Source: Cryptomeria japonica (taxonomy: Eukaryota > Streptophyta > Pinopsida > Cupressales > Cupressaceae). Taken from it: DNA of 64,000 nucleotides. The position numbers and the translations under genes are program-made. Under the pieces are notes generated by a model, which ran no database searches, was not told where the DNA came from, and saw nothing but the letters and a program-made list of their open reading frames with translations. Location: contig NC_081406.1 in the NCBI RefSeq assembly GCF_030272615.1, positions 110,557,283 through 110,621,282 of the forward strand. The letters run 5' to 3'. Shown piece after piece: positions 40,595 to 53,100 of the stretch. How positions within the stretch are numbered: the first letter of the stretch is position 1; the number at the start of each line of letters is the position of its first letter.

Positions 40595-40914
40595 TGAAAT
40601 TGGGTTTAGTATAATTAAGATGCCTTCATAAACTCATAAGAAATATATTCCATCCATGAATAATGAGTGCATATAAACTACCAAATATAGGTCCATCCTC
40701 TATAATAATCCTAGATATATCATCATCCACATAAATCATCATATATCAAATGTCCATATAAAATGTCTAGCGTCATTAATAAGAATCTGATATATAAATA
40801 AAGTCATAAATATCAATCAAAACATCATGAAAGATTCTAAACAATTCTATCAATGCATAAATCTAAAGATGGATCAGGGAGGGACACTACATCCTCCTCC
40901 CATTTTCCTAAGCT

Positions 40915-42060
40915 TACTCTTGAGAACAAATAGGGGTAAATCTCTCTCATTCATGATGCATACTCCCAAGTCACCAAAGAATCATCACTCGGGTCTTATT
41001 GGACCATTACCTACTCTATGTCATGAACCCTGAGGGTCAGCCCTCGACACTGTAGAATGTGCACGGGCTTCAAAGAAAGCTAAATGTCCTCTACCTACAA
41101 CACATTCCAATGCAAAATATGGGTCACATCAGGAAAAGATGGCATCAATACTGATACTTGGAACACATAATGGATGTGGGACAAGATGGGCAATGAGGCA
41201 AAACAATAAGCCACAAGATAAATCCTCTCCAAAATCTCAAATGGTCGAACAAATTGACGTACCAACTTAGAGTCTTTTCCATAACATATAGGACTCTTTC
41301 ATGGATGAACACTCAAAAACACCTTGTCACCAATTGAAAACTGTCGATCCACACAATGAGAATCTACATATTTCTTCCATCTATCCTACACTACCATCAA
41401 ATGCTCTCTAATACGAGTCATCTGTTGTGTCATATCTTGCAACATCTCTAAACCAAGAAGCACTCTACCTCCAAACGATCCCAACTCAGATTTGTACAAC
41501 ATGGTTACCCATAAAATATCTGAAAGGGAGACATACTAATCAAAATATGATATCCGTTATTGTATGCAAACTTTACCAAATATAGATAATCCTCCCATTA
41601 ATAATGTTAATCCATAATATACATCCATAACATATCCTCTAACACCTGATTAACTCTCTTAGTCTGTCCATCTGTCTCAGGATGATACGATGAGTTGAAG
41701 TTCAACTAGGCTCCTAAATCATGCTGAAGAGAGGTCCACAATGCTGAAGTGAACATAGGATTGTGATTTGATATAATTCGACAAGGCATACCATGAAATC
41801 TCACTATATCCTCCATGAAAATACAAGCCACTAATGTTGCTTTGTAGGAAGATCTGATTGGAGAGAAGTGTGCCACCTTGGTCAACCTATGTGTGACGAT
41901 GATAGCATCATGATGAGAAGAAGACATAGGCAATCCAACAACAAAATCCATCGATATAATATCCCATTTCCAATCTAGAACTAGGTTTAACTGGAACAAA
42001 CTTATTGGATGTTGATGCTTTGCCTTCACTCACTGACACTACAAACAACAAGACACAAAA
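40915..42060 (-). pseudogene. ChrV integrase and chromodomain
   Basis: Integrase core at 41706-42029: WDIISMDFVVGLP holds the first Asp; the second Asp block reads IISNHNPMFTSAL where DRDPRF is usual, so it is lost. Downstream come FSIGDKVFLSV and VRPFEILERI (the GPY/F-like module). The chromodomain at about 40915-41075 reads PVHILQCRGLTLRV, then DDSLVTWEYAS and REIYPYLF, in keeping with the plant chromovirus pattern that ends in TWE...YP.LF. It would direct integration to marked chromatin. Several stops interrupt it. Confidence 0.8.
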
Positions 42061-42285
42061 TTTGTTAGATCATGCCTCATACCGGCCTAATGGTATAACT
42101 GTCCTAGATCTACGTGCATCTTCTTGACATGGATGTGTCAAGGTGCACAATGTGCCTATGACAATATCAAAGCACGAAGTCCATCTGAAGGTGGAAGAAG
42201 AATATGTCCCAATATGTCAGAGAAGACCATTTGAATCCAATGATTAGCTTGCAAATCTCCTATCAAGAGCTCTTCCTAAAGAAAT

Positions 42286-43640
42286 CTATACACTAACCTC
42301 CTGGTACCAAGAATTCAAAGGAAGTACACTAAGAATTAGACTTGTCACATCCACACTGAGATTCATCACTGAAACCTCATACCTCTCACAAATCAATACA
42401 TCTACTACAACATTATTCTTACCTTGAATATACTTCACCTCAAAATCATAGTTGCAAAGGAAATCCATCCATTCTCACTACCTAACATTTAGGTTCGGTT
42501 GCATGAAGATATATTGCAAACTATGATGATCACTATGCAACTCAAACTGATGCCCAAGAAGAAAATGTGTCCATCTCACCAAAGCATGCACTACTGGCAA
42601 TAACTCTAAATAGTGAGTGGGATAATTCAACACATGATCTTTGAGTTTACGCAACTCATATGCTATCACAAGACCATCCTACATCAAAACTATCCCTAAA
42701 CCCTCCAAGGAAGCATATGTGCACACCATAAAATATCCTAAAGGATCTGGCATTGCTAGAATAGGTGCAATAGTGAAAAGCTCCTTAAGGACTTGAAAAA
42801 TTGCCTCACACTAATCTGACCAAACAAACTTCTTTCTTTTCCTTTGAAAGAAGTGATAGGATGAGCAATATTCAAAAATCCCTAAACAAACTGATGATAA
42901 TATCTTCCAAGGCCCATAAAACTACAAACCTCACCCAAATTAGTGATTGTTGGCCAATCCACAATAGCCTGAATCTTAGAGTGATCTATTGTGATACCCT
43001 CACCTAAAATAACATGGCCAAGATACTTAAGCTTGGTCTAAAAGAACTCTCACTTGCCCATATTAGCATACAACTGATTCTTACAAGGACATTGCAAAAC
43101 TTGCATCATATTCTCCTCATGCTTCTCCACTGATCTTGAATATACCAATATATCATCAAGGAACATGAGCAAATACCTATCAAGATAGGCCCTAAACACT
43201 CCATTCATCAAACTCATGAGCACCAAGGGCACATTAGTAAGGCCAAAAGGTACCATTGTAAACTCATAATGACCATATTGAGTGTGAAATGTTATATGAT
43301 GAATATCTACCTCATGAATCCACAACTGGTCATACCTTGAATTATGATCTATCTTAGAGAAGACCTTAGCATCCTTAATCTGATCAAAGAGGTCATCAAT
43401 CCTCAGAATAGGATAGTGATTCTTCACCATCACCTTATTTAGTTGTCGATGGTCAATACACAAGTGAAGAGATCCATCCTTCTTCTTCACAAATAACATA
43501 GGTGCTACCCATAGGGAAACACTAGGATATATGGATCTCTTAGCCAACAAATCCTCTAACTACAACCTCAACTCACTCAACTCCTAAGTAGTCATCTGAT
43601 AAGGAGCCTAAGATAGAGGTTCTGCTCTGGGAACCAGGTC
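42286..43640 (-). pseudogene. ChrV reverse transcriptase and RNase H
   Basis: RT at 43050-43550: [45 protein letters not shown] (usual DLRSGYHQ), [10 protein letters not shown] and the catalytic FLDDILVYS, which is intact. RNase H at 42478-42669 holds HYLELLPVVHALVRW and LHSDHHSL, and 42286-42468 holds DFLCNYDFEVKYIQGKNNVV. Order and motifs are Ty3/gypsy. Stops and shifts separate the parts. Confidence 0.87.
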
Positions 43641-43999
43641 TATCCAAAAATCAATGTCATGTTTAGGTGGCATAATTAGAATATTTCTAGGAAATTTTTT
43701 TGAAAACTCCTAAAGGATGGCATCATATTGAAAGAGATCATCATGATTCTCTCCCTCATCCAAATCATTCACTCTCATTGTAAATAGTTGACAACCCTAC
43801 CCCACACATCGCTTTATTTGCATAGCAAAAGTCATGCAAAGAGAAATAGGTCACTGGACACCTATTATCTCCACATTTTTTCCACTATCATCAAGACATT
43901 GCACCCTTTTACCATGGCAATCAATCTTAGCCTGATTATCCTCAGGCCAATCTATACCCAAAACAACACCATAGCACCCTAAAGAAAGAACACAAAGAT

Positions 44000-44445
44000 C
44001 CACTGAGTTGGTACATACTCCAAAATCCAACACACAATAATGCACAAAGGAATACACTGCCACCTTGGACCTTGTAGACAACTCTTCCTATCACCTATGA
44101 TCTTACTTTGCCACTGCAAGCCTGCATCGCTCTACTACAAATGGAGAAATAAAAGAATTTGAAGCACCTGAATAAAAAAATATTGAGCAAGAGATACCAT
44201 CTACCTCACCTATAGTATTAATAACTATAGCTTGGTGTTCATCTTGATGGTTATCAATCACCACAAACACATGATGAGATCTCCTTGCATTTCCTATAGT
44301 GGGCTCTAAAGCAACTGGCCTCTGTCCTGCCATTTGGGTAGACCTCTAAGGAAATGGACTGCAATATGTCCTTGCTGACCACAAGAGAAAAAAATCTCTC
44401 TACTGAATCTTCTACTGACTGGGGGTACACTAGGCTACTGAACAC
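44000..44445 (-). pseudogene. ChrV protease and Gag zinc-knuckle remnant
   Basis: 44103-44333 contains FYSGASNSFISP, the chromovirus protease active site with catalytic Asp changed to Tyr (usual FDSGASHSFIS). 43851-44081 continues with VLGIDWPEDNQAKIDC (usual GMDWL...A.IDC). Near 44354-44400 a knuckle remnant reads CGQQGHIAVHF, with two of the four ligands lost. Confidence 0.78.
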
Positions 44446-44506
44446 TACCTCTACTAAAGTTCTACTGAGAACTCTATCCTGGCTTAAGAAGGAAAGGACC
44501 TTCTAT

Positions 44507-45620
44507 TGGAATCAAGAAACACTAAGAGGGGACGGTGAATCAGTGTTCTGCAATCTTTAACTTTATTAAATTATTCATTCAACTACTTAATGCATATGAA
44601 CAAAAGAAAGATGTAATAACTTAAAGAAAACAACCACGACACCATAACACCAAGATTTTTGTATGTGGAAACCTAGTTAAGGTAAAAACCAAGGTGGGGA
44701 TGAACCCACAATATAAATATACTTTGTAGAAGTATAGAAATATTGCAATTTGGGAATGCACATGCATTAAGGCACACTACCTAGAGATCACTACTCAAAA
44801 ACAAGGGCTACAACATAGGGAAGGCTTACTTCCTTACAGATTTATTACAATAGATTACTGAAGTATTTGACCTACAGAGTAGCATCTACAAATGCTTGAT
44901 AATAGTTCTAGTTAAGCACAATTCATGACTTTCAGACACCTTAACTCTTAGTTCTCTATTACACTATTCTGCTATATTTTGGGACATCAATCTCTAACTT
45001 GCACACACAAAACTACACACAATTGATCACTAACACCTTCCTTATATCCAAAAATATCAAAACAATCACTTATATATCCTCAATATGAAATCACACCCAT
45101 CGCTAGTCAGCTCAAGAACATTTAACATATCTACCCAGCATGTACACACTATAGAAAAAATCCAATCTCAAATACTAATGTGGACCAAAAGGAATTGTCC
45201 ACACACTTCCCAAATGTCGGCTAAACATCCTTGATCATAGAAATAATCACCAAAACTGCTCCATCAAATCGGTGTGCAATGATCAACTACACATGTCGGT
45301 CATTCTACACTGTTCAACCCAAAAACCAATATAGAAGATCCTATAACTTGCATAACAATTATCACCTGAGGTTGAAATCATGGAATATGGGTACTCTAGA
45401 CATCGACCAAGCTTCCCTTAGCTCTACAACACATAATATTCAACTGAAATGAAATGTCAACCAAAATATTAAACTATGTCAAATGCTCTATTCTAACTCA
45501 CCAGACTTAACCTCACTCAAACTTTTGATATAAGAAAATCATGCATGACAAATAAAATCACAGACTTGCATTTCCATCAATGATAACACGGGATAACTTG
45601 CATAGTGTCTCTTTCCAACA
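44507..45620 (-). repeat. NB3 3' LTR
   Basis: Plus-strand TGGAATCAAGAAACACTAAG, GGTGAATCAGTGTT, then a U5 block near 44665-44700 (GTGGAAACC...AAAAACCAAGGTGGGG) and end CTTTCCAACA at 45620. Same build as the copia and NB LTRs. The start is approximate. Confidence 0.7.
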
Positions 45621-45632
45621 ATCTCCCCCTTT
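45621..45632 (-). promoter_or_regulatory. NB3 polypurine tract next to the LTR
   Basis: Minus strand AAAGGGGGAGAT directly before the LTR; second tract AAAGGGGGAG at 45768-45777. Confidence 0.75.
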
Positions 45633-45949
45633 GGCATTCATGGCAACACTTAGTGAAAAATGACAGTGTTGAAATCAGTACGAATACATGTACACACTGC
45701 AAAACTCAAAAACTCAAAATTCATGAAGTCCCCCTAATATGAATACAAAAATTTTGACTTCCCTACACTCCCCCTTTGATATCAATGGCAAAGGTAGGGA
45801 TCGACATGGAAAAAATTTACACAAAAAGCTCTATACAGTAGTATATGTACACACAGACTTTATTAACTTACATGAACTAAAATATGTCTACAAAACTGCT
45901 TTTCAATGAATTCAAGTGACTATCCCAACCTTTCTTAAGGCATTCCAAA

Positions 45950-46960
45950 ACTGAGATTAGGTCATTGAAGAGATATGCTTGCATTTATGCTGATTGAAGA
46001 TTTGGAGGATCATTTGTGGCTATGACATCTTGAGCTTCTTTCAAAGCATTGAGCATGGTGTCTAACTTGGCAGTAATTAGGCTTCGAAGCTGACCAACTT
46101 TTCCAATGATTTTCTCCTTATCATGGCACATATTCTTGATGTTTTCAAGCAAGCATATGACCTAAGCTTCACTGGCCACAGAGACTGAGAAAGGATCAAA
46201 AGACTATGATATACCTGCCAATAACTTCTCATTCTTCTTAATTTTCTTCTCAAAGTCCTCAACAAACTTGTAAAATGATACATAGGACTTGTAGACATTC
46301 CCACCTTTTGATAAGGCATCTTGGATACTTTTCACACATGGGTCTAACAAGCTTTTCTCATGGGAAATCACCTTTTTCAGTTCATCGAATCTCTTGGCAT
46401 CAAACTCATTTCAAAACTTTATCTAAGCTAACTTCTCTAATGACTCAAAATGAGTACTTACTGAGTTAATTAAGCTTTTTAGCTATCTAGAGAGATAATC
46501 TAATGTGACCTTCACATATTTAGGCATTATCTTTTCTAGAACACCAGATGCAAGATTTAACAACTCATTGTCCTCAATGTGAGACTTCAAGATTTCCTCT
46601 CTTACCTTTGCCTATACAAAAGATTCTAGCTTTAATTTCTGAATGGGAGAGAGGCTGTCCAAGTTGATTGGCCCTTGGGATAGTGCCAAATCATCAAAAA
46701 ACTATTTCTCCTTCTTCAGAAACTACTTAACATCCTTAGAAGTGTCTCTTGCTTCGGTCTTTTTATCCTCAACATTAATTTCTGCCTTAACCACTTTAGG
46801 ATCTTCATTATCAACCAGAGCTTGACTCTCCATAGATTATATGGTGTCCATAGGTTGATCTAGAGAATTCTGAGTATCCTCAACCTCATTACCCTTGCCT
46901 ATCTCCAACTCTTCTCCCTTTTCTTCATCCATACCTACCTTTTTCTGGAATATAAGAGAC
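45950..46960 (-). pseudogene. NB3 decayed coiled-coil protein, unknown
   Basis: I do not recognise it. One minus-strand frame with several stops reads as a helical, Lys/Glu/Leu-rich protein: acidic part near 46900 (EELEIGKGNEVEDTQ), LNLASGVLEKIMPKYVKV, RFDELKKVISHEKSLLD, YKFVEDFEKKIKKNEKLL and KIIGKVGQLRSLITAKLD. It sits where the coiled-coil tail of ORF2 sits in NB1 and NB2, just before the polypurine tracts. No enzyme motif. Function unknown. Confidence 0.5.
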
Positions 46961-47251
46961 ATTCACCTCAGCTTGATCAACTTTTTATTATTGTTTTTGC
47001 ACTTGCAAAACTGATGAAACACCATCATACTGATTCTTCTCCAAAATTGGCTTCAATATTTCTCAGTATCTCTCATTACTTAATTTATTTTCCCAATCAT
47101 GAGCTTGTTTATCCTTATTTTGCTCCTAAAATTATTTTGGGTTTTTTTTAACTATTCTTTTTACTTCCTCTATACATATTACCAAACATAGATTGATAAT
47201 TACATATTCCTTTAACCTATCATCTTCTTCCTTTGTAGTACATTATTGTCT

Positions 47252-47808
47252 TGATGATGATTATAATGGATGACTTCATGTGTTGTCATTGATGGCACAT
47301 GTATACACACACATATGTTCACATTGTCTTAGTCATCTTAGTTAAAATTGTTGGTGTAAATAATTATTCATGTTGGATATTATTACAACTTACTTAAGTT
47401 TACTAAGAAAATATATTTCATAGTAGTTTGGGTATGAGACACTTGGGTGCTTGTGCTACATCGGGATAGTGTGTGTAGGAGAATTTCCACCTTTTATGGT
47501 GTTGATCTTGTCACTACTTTGGAATATCCACTTATTGTGGAGTGATAATTCCACCTTCGGTGGGTGATCCACCTCGTGTAGAATATTTTATTGTTTCTCC
47601 TACCTACCCTTGTTTCTTATTGAACTACATGTCATGTTTGTGTGCTCACATATCCATATTTCCTTGCCTATATAAGCAGGATCATCTACATTGTATGTAA
47701 CAACTATTGATCATTTATCTATTGATGAGAATACAGTTTATTCTTGTCCTATATTTTGTCTCTCTACTGTGCTTTTCATTGAGCTCTTGATCTTGGAAAA
47801 ATTTCACA
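47252..47808 (+). repeat. LTR of a further plus-strand copia-type element
   Basis: An LTR of about 557 bp judged by its right end: TTTCACA followed at once by an initiator Met primer site. It holds TATATAAGCAGG near 47681 (TATA box) and TGTTGTCATTGATGGCAC near its start, the motif shared with other LTRs here. Start at about 47252 (TGATGATG) is approximate. No second copy is in the window. Confidence 0.75.
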
Positions 47809-47821
47809 TGGTATCAGAGCC
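47809..47821 (+). promoter_or_regulatory. Primer binding site (initiator tRNA-Met)
   Basis: TGGTATCAGAGCC directly after the LTR; exact match to the tRNA-Met primer complement. Confidence 0.9.
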
Positions 47822-49045
47822 ATTAGAGTGTCATTGATTCATCCTTGAGAGGCATTATTGTGATGTCAAGAGGCAGATGTGAGGAGAAACATCTTTTGGA
47901 GGTGTCCTAGACCAGATCTGACCTCACCATTGTGTTCGGGTGGCCGTTTCCATAAATGTTGAGTATAAATTCAGCCTATTTTGGAGAAAGTCAAATTGGG
48001 GGCTTGGAGAAAAAAATTATTATCGGGGGGAGGGGCATTACCCCACCACCCGACTTGTACTTTCAAACCTACCATTGTAGGTCCCTCCAGCTGCTCCGTT
48101 TCAAGTGATCTCTCGATGATCTCCTAGCGACCTGCAACTCACTCCAGTAGTCATTGCCATCAACCGCATCCTCCTTCATTGTCGACCTTAGCTCTCTGAC
48201 TGACTACCCACTTCTAGTGACTGTTGCAGTTGTCCGCCACTTGACGGTCTGCGCCACCACTCTTGGCGATCACTGCCCATCGACAACCTGCTCCGTCGAC
48301 TATCTACCCTATCAACGATCTCCTGTCATGTAAGTGCCTAGTTGGCACCATGCAATTAGACACATCACTGATACAAATAGCCACATTAGTGACATGTATC
48401 AACCGTACAGATCCACGTCATCCTACCACTTCACTTTTTAGTGAATCATTTTTTGCCACGTGTCAGTTCATACTATACGGATGCCTAGTTAGTAGGGAGG
48501 TGAAGTTTTTGCGATGGCTAGAAAACCATCAAATTTAGGCTCGTGACTTGCTGACATCATCATTTAAGAAAAAAAATTGCAAGCCCTCTCCATTGAGCTT
48601 TTTGATTTTGCAGTTCAACTTCAAATGGCCATATCTTGTTCATTTTTGCTCATTTTTGGTGCATTTTTTTTTAAATGGGCTTGAATTTTGTGTACATTCT
48701 TGTGGTGGTATTACTTTCTGATTTTGATGGATGGATTTTTTGGAAATCTCAATTTTTGGTGATTGTACCTATCTAATCCCCATTTCTGCAACTTTCGGGA
48801 CTCCGTTTGGGTTCATACAAACTCCTTTTTAGGTGCTATTTTTTTTAAAGTGCATGATTGTTCGTCTACTTTCATAATAAGCTATCCTTTTGTAATGATT
48901 TTGGGTAGAAATTGTACTTTCAACATATCATCTTTTTTGGCCAATTTGGCACTAGTATTGCATAGATCTATCTTGCTAGTCTTTTGCATTGTAGTTCTCA
49001 GTCTATTGGGGTAGTTGTAAGACAAAATCAGAAGTCCAGATGCAA
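47822..49045 (+). other. Leader of the plus-strand copia-type element, no ORF
   Basis: 1.2 kb after the primer site. The first half is GC-richer with a G/C hairpin (GGGGCATTACCCC near 48028); the rest is T-rich. No gag is reached: NB2 begins at 49046. Short ORFs at 48263-48538 and 48763-49014 have no recognisable domain and are probably chance. Confidence 0.55.
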
Positions 49046-49893
49046 TGACAGTCCCAAAGACACTGAGAGGGGGGGGGGGGTGAATCAGTGTCTAACCGGT
49101 TGGTGGAATATTTGAACTTATTTATAACTTTGCAACTCAAATTAATTTACCGGTAAACAAGTAATAATGTAGCAAATAGAAATAATAGAGACATCATAAA
49201 TGCACACCATAACACAAGATATTTTGGTGAGGAAATCCAGTAAGGGAAAAACCTCGGTGGGATTTGTGACCTACAATATTTACTCAGTGACCAATATGAA
49301 TAAATATTACTTACAATAGGGGCCTGCACATGCAAGAAGGCCAATAGCCTAGAGCTCACTGCTCAATGAAATAGTCTCACTGACTACAAAATGGATAATT
49401 AAATCCAATACAATGTACTGCTCAAAATAGCATCTGCAATGTTTGATTCAGTACCGGTTTAAGCTCTGTCAGAAACCTTAACTAAAAACCTTGCTGGTGA
49501 ATAAAATTCACTCACATAATCTATTTTCCTTATTACAAAATCCTTTCGCTATCTTCTACATAATACCATTACATAATTTCCTCTCCATGCTATATCACAA
49601 ATGACCTATAAGATCTCATACATATATGAGTCTTTACAATACATCATGTCGGCTTACAAATAATTAATTACAACACAATATAATTCACATAAACAAGACT
49701 TGTCTCATGTCGGCCTAGATGCCGGTATGCTTCATTGCTGGTGTAAACTAAATGCCAATGAATAACCTTTGTTGTGCCTGTCGGTGCTCGTGAATGATGT
49801 CTGCATTGCTGGTGAACCTATAGAATCCTGTTACTAGTTGGTTGTCATCAATGACAACATCAACCATTCTCATGTGAGTGTAGAATACCAACA
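49046..49893 (-). repeat. NB2 3' LTR
   Basis: Plus-strand TGACAGTCCCAAAGACACTG, a run of twelve G, GTGAATCAGTGTCTAACCGG, U5 block near 49220-49265 (GGAAATCC...GGGAAAAACCTCGGTGGG), end GAATACCAACA. Resembles the NB1 LTR in reverse complement and the copia LTRs. Confidence 0.8.
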
Positions 49894-49905
49894 CTCTCCC
49901 CCTTT
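49894..49905 (-). promoter_or_regulatory. NB2 polypurine tract next to the LTR
   Basis: Minus strand AAAGGGGGAGAG directly before the LTR. Second tract AAAGGGGGAG at 50050-50059, within GTCATTGATGTCAAAGGGGG, as in NB1. Confidence 0.8.
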
Positions 49906-50107
49906 GGCATTGATGGCAACACTCATGAGAAAAATCCAAAAACTGTTGTCCAAAAATGAAGTCCAAAACTGATCCCCAAAAAGAGTGTGCTCCCCCTGAG
50001 CAAGTGATTTCTTCTATGCATTCTCTTCCATATATTTTTCTCCATACTACTCCCCCTTTGACATCAATGACAAAGGATATCATAAAGAATCAAAGAATAC
50101 AAAAATT

Positions 50108-53100
50108 CTACCTCATAGCTTGTAACTGGTTGTTTACAATTTGAAAGATATCTGCTAATATTAGATTCAGGCTCTACATGAATTTATTAATGTCAGAGAT
50201 AATGGTTTTTGTTTGTTGGATCATGTCGATTAGATAACGCATCTGTTGTTCTGGTGATCGTTCTCCTTGAATTAATGCCTTAGATAGGTCAACCCACTGA
50301 GTTATAAGACTGTCTAATTTTGGACCAAGTTTGTTTTTCAGCTCCCAAACCTTCAACCTTATCCTTGCTTTTTCCTGCTCCAATTTCTCTATCTTCTCCT
50401 CAAAAAATGCCATCTTCTGATCAAGAGCTAAAGTAAGTTCTGAAGAACCTATCATATTATTTGCTATGTTATCTATCTCCTTTTGTGTTTCCTTAATCTT
50501 CTCATCAATGTCTTCAATCAGATGGTGAGACTTACAAGCTTCCTTATACAATTATTTGTATTCCAAAATTGTGGAGTTAACTACCGGTAATAAGGAGTCA
50601 ATATGCTTGGTATGGTCCTTGATAGTCTTCTCAAAGAATTCACCTTTTTCTTTATTTGCCCTTTCCTTAATAGTTTCTTCATTGACCTTATCTATAGTTA
50701 GTACATTTGAAGAAATAAATTTGAACCATGCATCCAATTTACTCAAAGAACCATCAATATGATCTAACTTACATGTCAGTGCAATCATCTGCAAAATAAG
50801 CAATGTATCATTAATGGCCTTGTATTCTAAGGCATTGCACTCTGTGATCCTCTTAATTGAATCCAATAGAACATCTATTACATTTGTAGGTCTGAAGTCT
50901 CTAGTGGATGTGCTTGGTTCTGCAATAACTTTCTTTTCCATAGATACTTGACCAACTACCTTAACAATTTCTTCCTTGTTACCATCATTTGTTTCCTCTT
51001 TATTTACAGTTGCTACCAGTTTCTCACTCTATGTTATTACTTCTACTTCTACTGGTTTCCTAGTCTAAGTATGTACCTCTGTATTTGTTGGTTTCTCAGT
51101 GCCAGGCTTCTTAGCTTCTGCCAGTATTTCCATATTCTGAGAGTCAGCACTGTTAACCGGTGACTCAGACATCTCAATCTTTGTAGCATCAGCAGTCTTA
51201 ACCTCTGTAGTCTCTTTATCCATAACAATATTAACATCTCATTTATCTACTTTCATAGTAAAGAGAATTTTGGAATCCAGATTAGTATCATCATGTGTTA
51301 TTTCTTCAGCCTCCTTATCCGGTTGACTGTTTGTATATACCAGTGTTCCTGAAGTTATTGGAGGGGTGTCCTGTGCTGGTGGAGAAAGGTTATCTATGAC
51401 CTTTATAATAGGTACACTACCAATTTTTCTTTTACCTTTGTCCTTTTGGTATACCTTTGCAAAATATTTATCCATTTTCTATCTCTCTCTTTCCTCTTTC
51501 TTTTCTTTTTCTACAAAAAATATGTCCCATTTGTCTACAGTTTCATCAGCTATCTCTTTCACTCTCCCAGCCATTAGGCTGAACTACTGGTGACCACTCA
51601 TAAAAACTAACTGGTTGGCTTCAGTAATTAGTTCATCAATTTCTTCCCTGGAATTAATGGGGTGAGTAGCTAACAATGCTTCAACCTTTAACTTTTTGTC
51701 CAATTCAATAACTGACATTCTTTTAGCCTCTAATCTTATGTACAAGTCATTAGGCAGATCATCTACAACCTCAATCAAAACTTTCTTGTAGATTTCAAGA
51801 TGGAAAATGATGCTCTCCTCTTTTGTGTCCTTATCAAAATCCTTGAATGAATGATAAAGTTTATTTACATTGCAAAGATTACCATCTTGTGTTATCTCAT
51901 TTACCAGTTCCTCTGGTATAAGGGTATCTGGTGCCTTAGGTTGTTTTTTCTTTGGAGTTAGCTTCTTCTTAGGCTCCCTTACATCTTGCTTCTTCTTAGG
52001 CTCCCTTACATCTTGCTTCTTCTTCCTTAATGTCCTTGCCTTTTTATGAGAATGAGAACGTACCGATGAAGGTTTTCTCTTCTTCCTTTCAACTCTTTTG
52101 AACTCTACTGCCTTACCACTATCTATATCCGAAGAAGTGACAACAGGTGAAACATGAGCTACCAGTTCCAGTCCTTCTAGTTCACTATCAGAAATACCAC
52201 TCAAGTTCATCACATTTTCCTTGACTTCTTTAGCCATCTTGGATGCATCTCTAATGAATTTTTCTCTCCTTTTTCTCTACTTTTGCATCGAAACAACACT
52301 CTCAATAGTCTTAGCACTACCAAAAATTTCTTCTAAAGGTTCTCTTGGTGCATCAAGAAGTGTCTTAGCATAAGCCTCAAGAATATTTAGATCAACTTCA
52401 TATCCCATCTTTCTTATCCAAATAGTTCTAGGAGTAACAACTTCCATCCATGTTTTATCTCTTTTGATTACAAAACAAATTTGCTTGTCATACTTATCCA
52501 CAATGCTCTATGGTATCCTTTCTCTAGCCTTCATTTTGGTTTGGAAGTTTTCAAAATAGGCTTTTACCATGTCATCACTATTAGCACCAATGCCAGTAAT
52601 AGCTTCCTTGATCTGTCCACCTACCGGGATGTCATATGCAAAGTTCTTGTGACCAATGTTGGGTATCTCCTTTGTGAAGTAAATAATTAAACACACAAGT
52701 AGATTCCCAAAATGGAATGTCCCCTTCTTTTCACACTTAATCTTCTTCAAGTTATCTAACAATTCATCCTTAAGCCACTCATAGATGTCAATTTTAGCAT
52801 TTTTCTTGACCACCTCATATGCACTATGAATACACAAACTAGAAATAGAATTTAACCTATTTGCATGTGTAACTCTATATCCAAATACCATGCTCACATA
52901 TTTCACATTTGTATCAGTGATATCATTAACCCTAAGAGATCTATTGTCAAATGTAGCTTCGGTTAGGTCCATAACACCCTTGTTTGGTATCTTCTTTTTG
53001 TTGGGCCTAGTACCGGTTGAGGGTAAACTAGTAACTGCTTTGATTGCTTCGTTAGTGATTTTAAAAATAGAGTCTAGCCACATAAACTCCCCATGAACTT

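Larger units (their letters stand above)
40595..44506 (-). mobile_element. ChrV: decayed Ty3/gypsy chromovirus fragment
   Basis: Minus strand, no LTRs found. From high to low coordinates: Gag knuckle remnant, protease, RT, RNase H, integrase, chromodomain. That order and the chromodomain put it among plant chromoviruses (Tekay/Del-like by its chromodomain ending; moderate confidence). It is full of stops and cut on both sides: by the Cop3 border on the left and by the NB3 LTR on the right. It is the most decayed element in the window. Confidence 0.82.
44507..47240 (-). mobile_element. NB3: 5'-truncated LTR element with coiled-coil ORF
   Basis: Minus strand. 3' LTR at 44507-45620, polypurine tracts at 45621-45632 and 45768-45777, then a decayed ORF with coiled-coil character and no catalytic motif. 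Layout is like the right part of NB1 and NB2, but the protein is not clearly alignable by eye, so it may be a distant member or a separate family. The left-hand (5') part is lost at about 47240, where a plus-strand LTR starts. Confidence 0.6.

Noticed and set aside
46077-46319. 80-codon minus-strand ORF in NB3
   Set aside because: It is out of frame with the longer helical reading through the same region; probably a shadow.
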